From positions 1-47,364 of the forward strand of contig JBBSGT010000010.1 in the NCBI GenBank assembly GCA_038253825.1: DNA of 47,364 nt, in the 5' to 3' direction. Shown piece after piece: positions 14,584 to 22,536 of the stretch (position 1 is its first letter; each line of letters begins with the position of its first letter). Origin of the DNA: JACDET01 sp038253825. Its GTDB lineage: Bacteria; Patescibacteriota; Microgenomatia; Levybacterales; UBA12049. The notes beneath the pieces were generated by a model. The model ran no database searches. It was given only the letters and a program-made list of their open reading frames with translations, and was not told the DNA's origin. A program made the position numbers and the translations under genes.

Positions 14584-15082
14584 ACCAAGAGTAAGTATTA
14601 TTGTTGCAATTGATGAAAAAGGGGGAATTGGAAAACATAATGATTTGCTGTTTCGTATCCCTGAAGATCATCTGCGTGTTCGCACCCTCACTCGTGAGCA
14701 CCCGCTTGTCATGGGACGTAAAACCTTTGCATCACTCGGGCGATTGCTTCCAAAACGAACACACATCGTCATTACTCATGACCCACAGAGTTTAAATTCC
14801 CTTTTGTACCAACCAGAGGTGATTGTTTCATCTGTTGAAGAAGGAATTGCCGCCGCAAAAAATGCTCCAGGTTCTGAGGAGATTTTTATTTTCGGCGGTG
14901 GACAGATTTTTAAAGAAACGATTGAGAAACGATTGGTGGATCGAATTTATCTGACTGTCGTCAAAGGTGATTATGATGCAGATACATTTTTCCCTGATTA
15001 TTCAGCATTTACCAAAGTTTTAGAAAAAGAAGAGAAGGAAGCAGATGGGTATCAGTATACATTTTTAACTCTCGAAAAATAA
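14576..15082 (+). CDS. folA: Dihydrofolate reductase, 168 aa
   Basis: Reduces dihydrofolate to tetrahydrofolate with NADPH, regenerating the cofactor oxidised by ThyA. Family features are S-I-I-V-A-I-D-E-K-G-G-I-G near residue 7-19, I-P-E-D-H-L with the catalytic acidic residue, V-M-G-R-K-T-F-A-S-L-G near 45-54, and I-F-I-F-G-G-G-Q-I-F-K near 100-110. Length is standard. The usual L-P-W is replaced by L-L-F, a small variation. Its start overlaps the Nudix stop by 8 nt. Confidence 0.93.
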   Translation: MNKPRVSIIVAIDEKGGIGKHNDLLFRIPEDHLRVRTLTREHPLVMGRKTFASLGRLLPKRTHIVITHDPQSLNSLLYQPEVIVSSVEEGIAAAKNAPGSEEIFIFGGGQIFKETIEKRLVDRIYLTVVKGDYDADTFFPDYSAFTKVLEKEEKEADGYQYTFLTLEK

Positions 15083-15085
15083 TGG

Positions 15086-15114
15086 TTGCAAAAGAGATCT
15101 TTGGCTTGTATAGT
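15086..15114 (+). promoter_or_regulatory. Leaderless promoter of glyA
   Basis: TTGCAA (15086-15091), 17-nt spacer, TATAGT (15109-15114), 7 nt before ATG 15122. It fixes the gene start at 15122 rather than the earlier in-frame codon at 15086, which lies within the -35 box. Confidence 0.75.
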
Positions 15115-15121
15115 AGAGAAA

Positions 15122-16405
15122 ATGCAAAACCTTAAAAAGACTGATCCTCAGATTTACGAGCTTGTTAAGGCAGAAGAAAAGCGGCAGAAAGAAGGTATCG
15201 AACTCATTCCGTCAGAGAATTATGTTTCCAAAGCAGTCTTGGAAGCACTTGGTACTGTTTTTACGAATAAGTATTCAGAAGGCTATCCTGGCAAGCGATA
15301 TTATGGCGGTCAAATAAATACAGATCAAGTCGAGCTGTTGGCAATTGATCGGGCGAAGAAATTATTTAAAGCAGACCATGCAAATGTGCAACCTCATGCA
15401 GGTGCTCCGGCAAATATCGCCAGTTATGCTGCTTGGGCAGATCCAGGAGATACCATTCTTGGGATGGACTTAAGTCATGGTGGCCATCTCACACACGGTC
15501 ATCCGATTACCTTGTCTGCCAAGATTTGGCGGTTTGTTCGTTATGGCATGAAAGATATAGAGACAGGAGAGATCGATTACGATGAACTGAGAAAAGTTGC
15601 CAAAAAAGAAAAACCAAAAATTATTTTGGCAGGATTTTCAGCTTATCCTCGAGAACTTGATTATGCCAAAATGGCTGAAATTGGGCGTGAAGTGGGAGCT
15701 GTTATGATGGCTGATATGGCACATATTGCAGGACTTATCGCAGGTGGTGTTTTGGCCAATCCATTTGATTATGGATTTCATGTGATTTTGACAACGACAC
15801 ACAAGACCTTGAGGGGACCCCGTGGTGGTCTAATTTTAAGTAAAGGAGTTGTGGGTAACCCGCTCAAACAAGTTGAAAAGAAAATAGAAAATTTGCCAAC
15901 CTTAATCGATAGGACAGTTTTTCCTGGTTTTCAGGGGGGACCTTTGATGAATACCATAGCAGCTAAGGCAGTTGCTTTTGGTGAGGCGCAACAACCGGCA
16001 TTTAGACAGTATGCCCAACAAGTAGTGATTAATGCCAAAGCGCTCGCAGATGGGTTGATGAACAGAGGCTTTAAATTGATTACCAATGGAACTGATAACC
16101 ACTTGATGTTGATTGATATGATGCGTTCATTTAATGTCGATGGAAAATTGGCTGAAGAAACCTTTGATAAGATCGGACTCACGATGAATAAAAACGTAAT
16201 TGCCAATGATCCACTGCCGCCGTTTCGTCCAAGCGGTGTGCGGTTAGGGACTCCAGCGATTACTACTCGTGGTATGAAGGGAAAAGATATGGATTTTATT
16301 GCTGAATCAATGCATAAAGCTATTACGCATCATTCTGATGAGAAATATTTAAAGAAATTAGGAAAAGAAGTAAAAGCATTTTGTGTGAAGTATCCGCTAC
16401 CATAA
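15122..16405 (+). CDS. glyA: Serine hydroxymethyltransferase, 427 aa
   Basis: A PLP enzyme converting serine and tetrahydrofolate to glycine and methylene-tetrahydrofolate, the one-carbon donor for ThyA. Hallmarks are E-L-I-P-S-E-N-Y near residues 24-31, N-K-Y-S-E-G-Y-P-G-K-R-Y-Y-G-G (about 47-61), the Asp/His region A-D-M-A-H-I-A-G-L-I-A-G, and the PLP lysine in T-T-T-H-K-T-L-R-G-P-R-G-G. Length is normal. The earlier in-frame codon at 15086 is rejected because a good promoter lies between it and 15122. Completes the glyA-folA-thyA cycle. Confidence 0.96.
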   Translation: MQNLKKTDPQIYELVKAEEKRQKEGIELIPSENYVSKAVLEALGTVFTNKYSEGYPGKRYYGGQINTDQVELLAIDRAKKLFKADHANVQPHAGAPANIASYAAWADPGDTILGMDLSHGGHLTHGHPITLSAKIWRFVRYGMKDIETGEIDYDELRKVAKKEKPKIILAGFSAYPRELDYAKMAEIGREVGAVMMADMAHIAGLIAGGVLANPFDYGFHVILTTTHKTLRGPRGGLILSKGVVGNPLKQVEKKIENLPTLIDRTVFPGFQGGPLMNTIAAKAVAFGEAQQPAFRQYAQQVVINAKALADGLMNRGFKLITNGTDNHLMLIDMMRSFNVDGKLAEETFDKIGLTMNKNVIANDPLPPFRPSGVRLGTPAITTRGMKGKDMDFIAESMHKAITHHSDEKYLKKLGKEVKAFCVKYPLP

Positions 16406-16413
16406 ACAGTTGC

Positions 16414-16520
16414 GTCATTCCTGCGAAGGCAGGAATCCAGCGTTTGAAATAGTAGATTACTGGATCTTGGATTCCTACAAGAGGACTACCTATTGCATAG
16501 GGTCGCAAGTCCGGGATGAC
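16414..16520. repeat. Dispersed GTCATTCC palindromic repeat, copy 2
   Basis: Starts GTCATTCCTGCGAAGGCAGG (16414-16433, with inner hairpin CCTGCGAAGGCAGG) and ends GGGATGAC at 16513-16520. Inner arms such as GGAATCCAG and CTGGATCTTGGATTCC pair. The reverse frame gives the peptide W-I-P-A-F-A-G-M-T, familiar from such repeats in many genomes. Confidence 0.8.
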
Positions 16521-16536
16521 GATAGAGGTTTGAATC

Positions 16537-16565
16537 TTGTAAACACCCAAAGTTTTTTGTATAAT
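16537..16565 (+). promoter_or_regulatory. Promoter of rpsB
   Basis: TTGTAA (16537-16542), 17-nt spacer, TATAAT (16560-16565). Predicted start near 16572, giving a leader of about 66 nt, unusually long for this window. Confidence 0.75.
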
Positions 16566-16571
16566 ACACAT

Positions 16572-16637
16572 ATCTGACACATCTGAAACTGATCCCTCGG
16601 CAAAAAGCCGACTCAGATGGAAGTTTGAAGGGAAATT
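16572..16637 (+). promoter_or_regulatory. Structured rpsB leader, possible S2 autoregulatory element
   Basis: The leader folds as an outer helix CATCTGA (16580-16586) with TCAGATG (16613-16619) and an inner hairpin TCGGC-AAAAA-GCCGA (16597-16611). Ribosomal protein S2 is known to control its own operon through its leader in several bacteria; the match here is structural only. A purine-rich GAAGGGA precedes the ATG. Confidence 0.6.
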
Positions 16638-17555
16638 ATGAGAACAGTTAGTCTTGAAGAATTATTAGAAGCAGGTTGTCATTTCGGCCACCAAGTTTCG
16701 CGCCAAAACTCCAAAGCTCGAGAATATATTTTCGAAGCCCGCGATAATATCCACATCATTGACCTTGAAAAAACCAAAGAATACCTGGAAGACAGCGCAA
16801 AATTTGTTAAAGAAGTCGCCAGAAAAAACGGTACACTGCTGGTTCTGGGAACCAAAAGACAAGCTGAAAGTGTTCTTGCTGAAGAACGCAAAAGACTTGA
16901 AGCAGAATCAGATGGAGTTTATTTTGTTACCAAACGCTGGATCGGCGGAACCTTGACAAATTCCTCTGAAGTTGCAAAAAATTATAAAAAATTGAAAGAT
17001 CTTACTGCAAAATTAAAAGATCCGAAAGAACGTGCGAAATACACAAAAAAAGAACTAAGTGATTTTGACAAAACACGGGTTAAGTTGGAAGGTTTTTACG
17101 GAGGTATTTCCGAAATGCCGACAACGCCTAATGCAGTTTTTATTATTGACACACATCTCGAACACGTTGCAGCAAACGAAGCGTTAAAGGCTGGAATTCC
17201 AACTGTTGGTATCACTGATACGAATGCAGATCCGACTATTATAACGTACCCAATTCCTGCAAATGATGATGCCGTTGGTAGTTTGAAGCTTATTATTAGT
17301 TATGTCTTTGATGCCTGGATTGAAGGCCGAAAAGCTGCTGGAAAAGAAGCCGAAGAAACTGCAGCAAAAACAGCTAAAGAAGCTGAGGCAAAAGAGAAAG
17401 CAGACAAAAAAGCGGCTGAGAAGCCAGCAGAAAAAAAGGTTGAAATGAAAAAAGCTGAACCAAAACCTGCTACACCAAAAGCCGACGCAAGTGCAGAAGT
17501 GAAAGCTCCTGCAAAACAAGGACCAACAAAGAAAATTGTAGAGAAAAAGAAATAA
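16638..17555 (+). CDS. rpsB: 30S ribosomal protein uS2, 305 aa with long C-terminal tail
   Basis: The core S2 fold spans about residues 1-230: L-L-E-A-G-C-H-F-G-H near 10-19, F-V-T-K-R-W-I-G-G-T-L-T-N near 96-108, and I-P-T-V-G-I-T-D-T-N-A-D-P near 190-202. From about 235 an Ala/Lys/Glu/Pro-rich low-complexity tail of about 70 residues extends past the usual end of S2. The tail is highly charged and probably disordered. Flanked on both sides by GTCATTCC-type repeats. Next gene is tsf, as in most bacteria. Confidence 0.97.
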   Translation: MRTVSLEELLEAGCHFGHQVSRQNSKAREYIFEARDNIHIIDLEKTKEYLEDSAKFVKEVARKNGTLLVLGTKRQAESVLAEERKRLEAESDGVYFVTKRWIGGTLTNSSEVAKNYKKLKDLTAKLKDPKERAKYTKKELSDFDKTRVKLEGFYGGISEMPTTPNAVFIIDTHLEHVAANEALKAGIPTVGITDTNADPTIITYPIPANDDAVGSLKLIISYVFDAWIEGRKAAGKEAEETAAKTAKEAEAKEKADKKAAEKPAEKKVEMKKAEPKPATPKADASAEVKAPAKQGPTKKIVEKKK

Positions 17556-17569
17556 TTTCGTCATCCTGA

Positions 17570-17629
17570 CATGTCCAGGATCCGTCCTTCTTAACCGATT
17601 CTGGATGCGCTTTTGCTTACCAGAATGAC
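17570..17629. repeat. Dispersed GTCATCC palindromic repeat, copy 3
   Basis: Bounded by GTCATCC (17570-17576) and GAATGAC (17623-17629), about 60 nt, with inner arms such as CAGGATCC and GGATGCG. Lies between rpsB and tsf and may act as a terminator or attenuator for rpsB, though no T-run follows. Confidence 0.65.
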
Positions 17630-17652
17630 GATTATTATGATAATATAAAAAT

Positions 17653-18108
17653 ATGGCAAACATTGATTTAAAAGCAATTAAAAAACTTCGGGATACAACG
17701 TCAGCTTCTATTGCTGATGTACGTCGTGCCATTGATGAGGCAGGTGGCGATGAGAAAAAAGCACTTGAATGGCTGAAAAAGCGTGCGACTGAAATCGCTG
17801 CAAAGAAAGCAGATCGCGAAACAGGTGAAGGATTGATTGAAGCATATATCCACGGTGGTGGTAAAGTTGGGGTTTTGGTAGAACTGCTTTGCGAAACTGA
17901 TTTCGTTGCAAAGACTGATGAATTCAAGTCCCTCGTGCGAGAAATCGCGATGCAGGTTGCAGCAATGAATCCTTCTGATGTGGATACGCTCTTAAAACAA
18001 GAATATATTCGAGATAGCAGCCAAACCATCGAAAGTTTGGTTAAAGGTACGATCGGTAAACTGGGAGAGAATATTACTATTAAGAGATTTGTTAGGTTTG
18101 AGATTTAA
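17653..18108 (+). CDS. tsf: Elongation factor Ts, short form, 151 aa
   Basis: Exchanges GDP on EF-Tu. The N-terminal UBA-like domain (L-R-D-T-T-S-A-S-I-A-D-V-R-R-A-I-D-E-A-G-G-D) is followed by G-E-G-L-I-E-A-Y-I-H, V-L-V-E-L-L-C-E-T-D-F-V-A-K near 76-89 with the EF-Tu-contacting T-D-F-V, and G-E-N-I-T-I-K-R-F-V near the end. It is about half the length of the E. coli protein, with one central subdomain, as in other short EF-Ts proteins. The closing G-E-N-I motif shows it is complete and not frameshifted. Confidence 0.95.
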   Translation: MANIDLKAIKKLRDTTSASIADVRRAIDEAGGDEKKALEWLKKRATEIAAKKADRETGEGLIEAYIHGGGKVGVLVELLCETDFVAKTDEFKSLVREIAMQVAAMNPSDVDTLLKQEYIRDSSQTIESLVKGTIGKLGENITIKRFVRFEI

Positions 18109-18153
18109 TCATTACAAATTTCTCACTGAGAGATTGTATACTGAACATTAATT

Positions 18154-18705
18154 ATGGACCCAGTTGCCCAAAAGACGAAAGAAAAACTGCAAAAAGTCCT
18201 CGATGTCCTTAAGGATGATCTGGCTACTGTTCGTACTGGCCGTGCTACACCTTCACTCGTTGAGAATATTGTCGTCTCAGCATATGATGGCACTACAAAG
18301 TTGAAAGTGATGGAACTTGCAACAATTGGTACAGCCGATACGCAAACAATTATACTCACCCCATTTGATCCGGCAGTCATTCATGATCTGCAAAAAGGGA
18401 TAGAAGCTGCAAATACCGGTTTGAATCCGATTATTGATGGCAATGTGCTTCGCATTAGTATTCCGCCTTTATCAACAGAACGACGAGAGGAACTTATCAA
18501 GGCAATGAAACACAAACTTGAAAATGGGCGAGTGATGGTGCGCCAAGTCCGTCATGAAATGATTGAGGATATGAAAAAGGATTATGATGGACGGGAAGAT
18601 GATATTAAACGCCTTGAAAAAGAAGTACAGCGTTTGGTTGATGAGACAAGTGAAACGATTGAAAATTGGAGCAAACAAAAAGAACAAGAATTACTCCAGA
18701 TTTAG
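18154..18705 (+). CDS. frr: Ribosome recycling factor, 183 aa
   Basis: Splits post-termination ribosomes with EF-G. Features: L-A-T-V-R-T-G-R-A-T-P-S-L-V near 22-35, I-I-L-T-P-F-D near 67, R-I-S-I-P-P-L-S-T-E-R-R-E-E-L near 99-113, and the long helical C-terminus with V-R-Q-V-R-H-E. Length typical. A TATACT box (18137-18142) 11 nt before the ATG suggests its own promoter. The uridylate kinase gene pyrH, normally between tsf and frr, is not here. Its 3' end overlaps the convergent gene by 4 nt. Confidence 0.96.
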   Translation: MDPVAQKTKEKLQKVLDVLKDDLATVRTGRATPSLVENIVVSAYDGTTKLKVMELATIGTADTQTIILTPFDPAVIHDLQKGIEAANTGLNPIIDGNVLRISIPPLSTERREELIKAMKHKLENGRVMVRQVRHEMIEDMKKDYDGREDDIKRLEKEVQRLVDETSETIENWSKQKEQELLQI

Positions 18706-19829
18706 AAATTTACGAGTACTTTTTCAGAAGTCTGCTTGGGTGATTCCTCTTCAACCACACCTGCAAAACGCTCAATCAATATACGCAGGTAAATAGCTTC
18801 TTGAGGATCAATTTTCTTACCTGCTTTCACTTTTTCTACTGTATTTTGTGCACCAGGTATAACATCTTGCAATAATTTCTGGAACTGATCTAGATTATAG
18901 AGATGATATGCTAAACCTTTTGGGTCATTCCATTCACCTCCGGGGTCAAATTTTCCATTCGGATCAAAAATATATTCTTTTACTCCTTTTTCATCATTTC
19001 CTGCTGTATGCCAGTCAGCCCGAGGGTTTGAGCCGTCAACATTAATTGTGACATGGATTAAGCTTCGTTTCTCATCTTTACCATGTTCTTTATAAAAAGC
19101 TTCTGCACTTCGGACGATAGCTTTCTTTGCTTTCCATTTCGGATTGTTCTCATATTTCAGTTCTTCACGCTGCACGTCTGTGGTGAGCGCATTTAAGAAT
19201 TCAGACATTTGGTCATAGGTAAATTTTTTCGGCCTTCCCATTGCGTCCAAAACTTTATTGGTATTTTCAAGAGTTATGTCATATTGTGCAAATTCTTCTG
19301 CGGAAGGGAGGATATTTTTCATAGAGGTTTCTGATTCTTCTTGCGTCATTGATTTATCACCATCTGCAATTGTTTCATGAGGGTTCGCAGCACCATAAAA
19401 AGCATTTCTTAGTTGTAGATAAATTTTTTGATGTGCCTCTACATTTGCTCGATCACTCGTGGAAAGCGTTTTATCCCGTGTTTTTGCACGAGAAGAATCA
19501 ATATGATTTGACAGATACGTGGCGATTGCTTCCTTATCTTCTGGTGCAATTGCTTGTCCTACTTGAAGATCCTCCGCCGAACGAATCAGAGAATTCCATG
19601 GATTTCCTGATTGTCTGCGACTTGTGAATTTTATTTTATGATCATCGCGTTCTGCTTCAAAAAGTTTTGTGAGATCATAGATATCTGCAGGTTTATGATC
19701 GGTTTCATGTCGGGAACGGAGATCCGTTAGAAGTAAAGAAACCTTCCCCCTGATGTGAGGTTCTTCATTTGTGTTTTTTATTTCATGGTACCGTCTTGTG
19801 GGACCTCCTCTTATTACTCTTTCACCCAT
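18702..19829 (-). CDS. Hypothetical protein, 375 aa
   Basis: I recognise no domain. The product is hydrophilic, charged and largely helical, without signal peptide or membrane spans; a Trp/Gly/Asp-rich segment near 295-315 (D-P-N-G-K-F-D-P-G-G-E-W-N-D-P) stands out. On the minus strand TTGATA, 18 nt and TACGAT ending 9 nt before its ATG form a plausible promoter divergent from rseP. Tail-to-tail with frr, with overlapping stops. Confidence 0.7.
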   Translation of the reverse strand: MGERVIRGGPTRRYHEIKNTNEEPHIRGKVSLLLTDLRSRHETDHKPADIYDLTKLFEAERDDHKIKFTSRRQSGNPWNSLIRSAEDLQVGQAIAPEDKEAIATYLSNHIDSSRAKTRDKTLSTSDRANVEAHQKIYLQLRNAFYGAANPHETIADGDKSMTQEESETSMKNILPSAEEFAQYDITLENTNKVLDAMGRPKKFTYDQMSEFLNALTTDVQREELKYENNPKWKAKKAIVRSAEAFYKEHGKDEKRSLIHVTINVDGSNPRADWHTAGNDEKGVKEYIFDPNGKFDPGGEWNDPKGLAYHLYNLDQFQKLLQDVIPGAQNTVEKVKAGKKIDPQEAIYLRILIERFAGVVEEESPKQTSEKVLVNF

Positions 19830-19882
19830 ACTCTTTTAATCGTAGCCTAAATAGGTGCTTTTTATCAAGCGATGAAAGATGC

Positions 19883-19888
19883 TATAAT
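19883..19888 (+). promoter_or_regulatory. -10 box of rseP, leaderless
   Basis: TATAAT ends exactly 6 nt before ATG 19895. Overlapping on the other strand is the promoter of the 375-aa gene (TTGATA-18-TACGAT), so the 65-nt gap is a compact divergent promoter. Confidence 0.65.
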
Positions 19889-19894
19889 AATCAA

Positions 19895-21106
19895 ATGATT
19901 ATTACGTTGATTGTTTTTCTTCTTATCTTGTCAGTTCTTGTGCTTATCCACGAAGCAGGTCATTACTTTGTTGCTAAAAAATTCGGAATTAAAGTCGAAG
20001 AATTTGGTTTTGGATTTCCTCTCACACCACCGCTTTGGCAAATGAAAAAAGGGGAGACAGTTTATTCGTTCTACCCGGTATTAATTGGGGGATTTGTGAA
20101 GTTATATGGTGAAGATGAGGCCGGTGGGGGAAGAATTACCGGTGAAAAAGAAGTAAAAAAAGGTAATGATGAACATCGTGCATTTTATTCAAGGCCTTTA
20201 TGGCAGCGGTTGCTTGTCGTGATTGCGGGTGTTGTGATGAATGCTTTATTGGCAGCGGTAATTTATTATGTATTCCTCGGACTTTCTAACTTCAAACAAG
20301 ACTTACCTCTGTATGGAAACCCTACATTCTTTGGTGCCAATGAAAAATTAATCAACGAAATAGATATAAGAGAAGTTTCTAAAAATTCACCTGCAGAAAA
20401 AGCAGGTATCACCCCGTTTTCGGTTATAGAGTCGATCAATGGCACAAAGATTACGCAAGAGAAAACATTTGGTGCACTCATTAAAGAAAATCTTGGCAAA
20501 CAGATGCGTATTACATGGAAAGATGCAAATAATAAGACGCATACTGCTATGGTGACACCACGAGTGAATGCTCCCAAAAATCAAGGCTCTCTCGGTGTGG
20601 TATTTTCTCCCAATAATGTCGTTACACTCTCTTATGATACGCCTGTGCAAAAGCTCTTCTCCGGCTTCACACATCCTGTCAATTTAATGAGTTGGAATTT
20701 CACTGCGTTGGGATATCTCATTGATATCTCGAAAAAGGAAAATTCAGCAGAGCCAATTAGAGGGGCGGTTTCAGGTCCGATTGGGATAGGTTTTGCAGTT
20801 GGAAGTTTAATTAGTATCCCTGATGTTAAGACGCGTATTCTTCAATTGATAAATCTTACTGGTTTGTTGTCAGTTTCTCTGGCGTTCATGAATGTTTTGC
20901 CCATTCCCGGACTTGATGGGGGAAGGTTACTCTTTATTGTCATCGAGGCAGTTACAAGGAAAAAAATGAACCTCAAAGTGGAGGGGTATATTAATGCTGG
21001 TGGTATGGTCATCCTTCTCGCGCTTGTCGCGCTGGTATCCATCAACGATGTCCAGACGCATAGCCAGGATATAGTAAATTACTTCAGTCATTTGTTTCAA
21101 CGATAA
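19895..21106 (+). CDS. rseP: Site-2 protease, RseP/RasP family, 403 aa
   Basis: An intramembrane zinc protease that cleaves anti-sigma factors and signal peptides. The first helix holds H-E-A-G-H (about 20-24), the zinc motif. A PDZ domain lies at about 150-240 (S-P-A-E-K-A-G-I near the middle), and the last helices hold M-N-V-L-P-I-P-G-L-D-G-G-R, the third zinc ligand. The start at 19895 is set by the TATAAT 6 nt upstream; an in-frame codon at 19769 lies over the divergent gene. The ECF-like sigma factor at 37600 could be a downstream partner, though unlinked. Confidence 0.93.
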   Translation: MIITLIVFLLILSVLVLIHEAGHYFVAKKFGIKVEEFGFGFPLTPPLWQMKKGETVYSFYPVLIGGFVKLYGEDEAGGGRITGEKEVKKGNDEHRAFYSRPLWQRLLVVIAGVVMNALLAAVIYYVFLGLSNFKQDLPLYGNPTFFGANEKLINEIDIREVSKNSPAEKAGITPFSVIESINGTKITQEKTFGALIKENLGKQMRITWKDANNKTHTAMVTPRVNAPKNQGSLGVVFSPNNVVTLSYDTPVQKLFSGFTHPVNLMSWNFTALGYLIDISKKENSAEPIRGAVSGPIGIGFAVGSLISIPDVKTRILQLINLTGLLSVSLAFMNVLPIPGLDGGRLLFIVIEAVTRKKMNLKVEGYINAGGMVILLALVALVSINDVQTHSQDIVNYFSHLFQR

Positions 21107-21168
21107 CCTTCACAGCCTTTCTTGACATTGGTTTTTTTATCTGTTTGACTTAAAGCAAGGGGTAAATT

Positions 21169-21768
21169 ATGCAAAATAACGACCTCATCTCCACGATCAA
21201 AGAGCAATTTCGACAAGGACAAAGTGGCGCAACCATACGAAAAAATCTGATCTTGCAAGGACACACCGATCGAGAGATTGATAAAGCTATCGGCACCATT
21301 CAACATGAAGCAATAAAGCAACTTCCGGTTTTTTCTCACTTTTTCCGTTGGTTTGAAAATCCGCAAATTCATGCAAAGCTCAATACGCCTCGTATGACTG
21401 CACTTATTTTGGCTGGCTGTACTGTCGTTGTCCTAGTTCTTTTAGGGGCCTTCCTTCTGTTATTTGATCCTTTTAACCTCCAGGCAGCGCAGCGAGATAA
21501 ACAGCGTGGCGCTGATTTGGAACTGTTAAAAGATGGTCTCACGCATTATTATACCTTGCATAATAGATATCCAAGTGCTTTAACGAATCTCACTCCCGAC
21601 ATCCTTCAGAATCTTCCCAAAGATCCATCCAATGAAAAAGAGTATGAATATGCCAGCATGGATAATGGTGACAATTTCCAACTGTGCATTACCTTTGAAG
21701 CCAAATCTGTCCCGTGTATTTATCGTACACCTCCTGATGTTACCAACCCAAGTGGTAAAAATTTATGA
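21169..21768 (+). CDS. Membrane protein with pilin-like C-terminal domain, 199 aa
   Basis: Residues 1-60 are soluble and helical (possible UBA-like or short helical module), followed by one membrane helix at about 77-98 and an extracellular part that begins A-A-Q-R-D-K-Q-R-G-A-D-L-E-L-L-K-D-G-L-T-H-Y-Y. That stretch, and the R-Y-P-S-A-L with L-P-K-D-P-S and two Cys nearer the end, resemble the globular part of type II/IV pseudopilins, but the prepilin cleavage site at the very N-terminus is missing. Ribosome-binding site AAGGGG is 7-9 nt upstream. It overlaps pgl by 4 nt. Confidence 0.65.
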   Translation: MQNNDLISTIKEQFRQGQSGATIRKNLILQGHTDREIDKAIGTIQHEAIKQLPVFSHFFRWFENPQIHAKLNTPRMTALILAGCTVVVLVLLGAFLLLFDPFNLQAAQRDKQRGADLELLKDGLTHYYTLHNRYPSALTNLTPDILQNLPKDPSNEKEYEYASMDNGDNFQLCITFEAKSVPCIYRTPPDVTNPSGKNL

Positions 21769-22523
21769 AAGACATTCTGACTTATTTGTCTCAACACCGC
21801 TTCTTACATCATGATAACCATGGTGTTACTATCTGCCATGTCGAAGAAAAAGAAGCGGGAATAACGCTAGGTAAAGCGATACTTGCGGAAATAATCAACA
21901 AAAAAACTATGTTGTATCTCTCCGGCGGTAGTCTTCAGACATTGTATGAGCAATTGGCACAAGAAGATTTGATCCATCCCGGAGCAGTCGGGCTGATTGA
22001 TGAGCGATATGGTGAACCAATGCATCCCAATAGCAATCAAAAAATGATTAGCGATACAGGTTTTTTGCGTATTCTATCGCTGCAAAATATTCCGTTTTAT
22101 CCTGTTTTGCAGGCAGGTAAAGAGCGGGAAGCAGTGGCACAAGCCTATGATGGAAAAGTCCGTACATGGCAAGCAGTCTATCAGAGACATGTTGGTTTGC
22201 TGGGGATTGGGCCGGACGGGCATATCTCAAGTATCATTCCAAATCGCCCTGATTTTCATAATCCATGGTTTGCTGCGGATAGACAACATTTGCTTGTTTC
22301 CGAATTCAATGATCCCAAAAGTAAGTATAAAGAGCGTGTGGGTATGACCTTTCTCGGATTATCAATGCTGGATATTTTGCTCGTCTTTGTTTTTGGCGAT
22401 GCCAAACAGAAGACATTGGAAAAGGTATTTGAAGATGGCCCCGAATCCGAAATTCCGGCACGGTTTTTCAAACGTCCTGAAATCGCTGAAAAGACCCTGT
22501 TCATTACCGATCAAAGAGTATAA
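21765..22523 (+). CDS. pgl: 6-phosphogluconolactonase, 252 aa
   Basis: Hydrolyses 6-phosphogluconolactone, step two of the oxidative pentose phosphate pathway. Family marks are Y-L-S-G-G-S (about 47-52), L-I-D-E-R-Y-G near 72-78 followed by N-S-N, and L-L-G-I-G-P-D-G-H-I-S-S near 144-155. The fold is shared with glucosamine-6-phosphate deaminases, but zwf directly downstream and gnd next make the lactonase assignment firm. ATGA overlap with the preceding gene and 13 nt before zwf suggest one operon. Confidence 0.9.
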   Translation: MKDILTYLSQHRFLHHDNHGVTICHVEEKEAGITLGKAILAEIINKKTMLYLSGGSLQTLYEQLAQEDLIHPGAVGLIDERYGEPMHPNSNQKMISDTGFLRILSLQNIPFYPVLQAGKEREAVAQAYDGKVRTWQAVYQRHVGLLGIGPDGHISSIIPNRPDFHNPWFAADRQHLLVSEFNDPKSKYKERVGMTFLGLSMLDILLVFVFGDAKQKTLEKVFEDGPESEIPARFFKRPEIAEKTLFITDQRV

Positions 22524-22536
22524 AATAGAGAACACA

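Noticed and set aside
16323..16580. 85-codon minus-strand open frame with W-I-P-A-F-A-G-M-T
   Set aside because: It is the translation of the GTCATTCC palindromic repeat plus the glyA 3' end and has no promoter or ribosome-binding site.
17184..18029. 281-codon minus-strand open frame across rpsB and tsf
   Set aside because: Phe/Cys/Ser-rich shadow of the Lys/Ala/Glu-rich S2 tail; rpsB and tsf are certain.
17653..18108. Possible truncated or frameshifted EF-Ts
   Set aside because: The C-terminal G-E-N-I-T-I-K-R-F motif is present, so this is the naturally short form.
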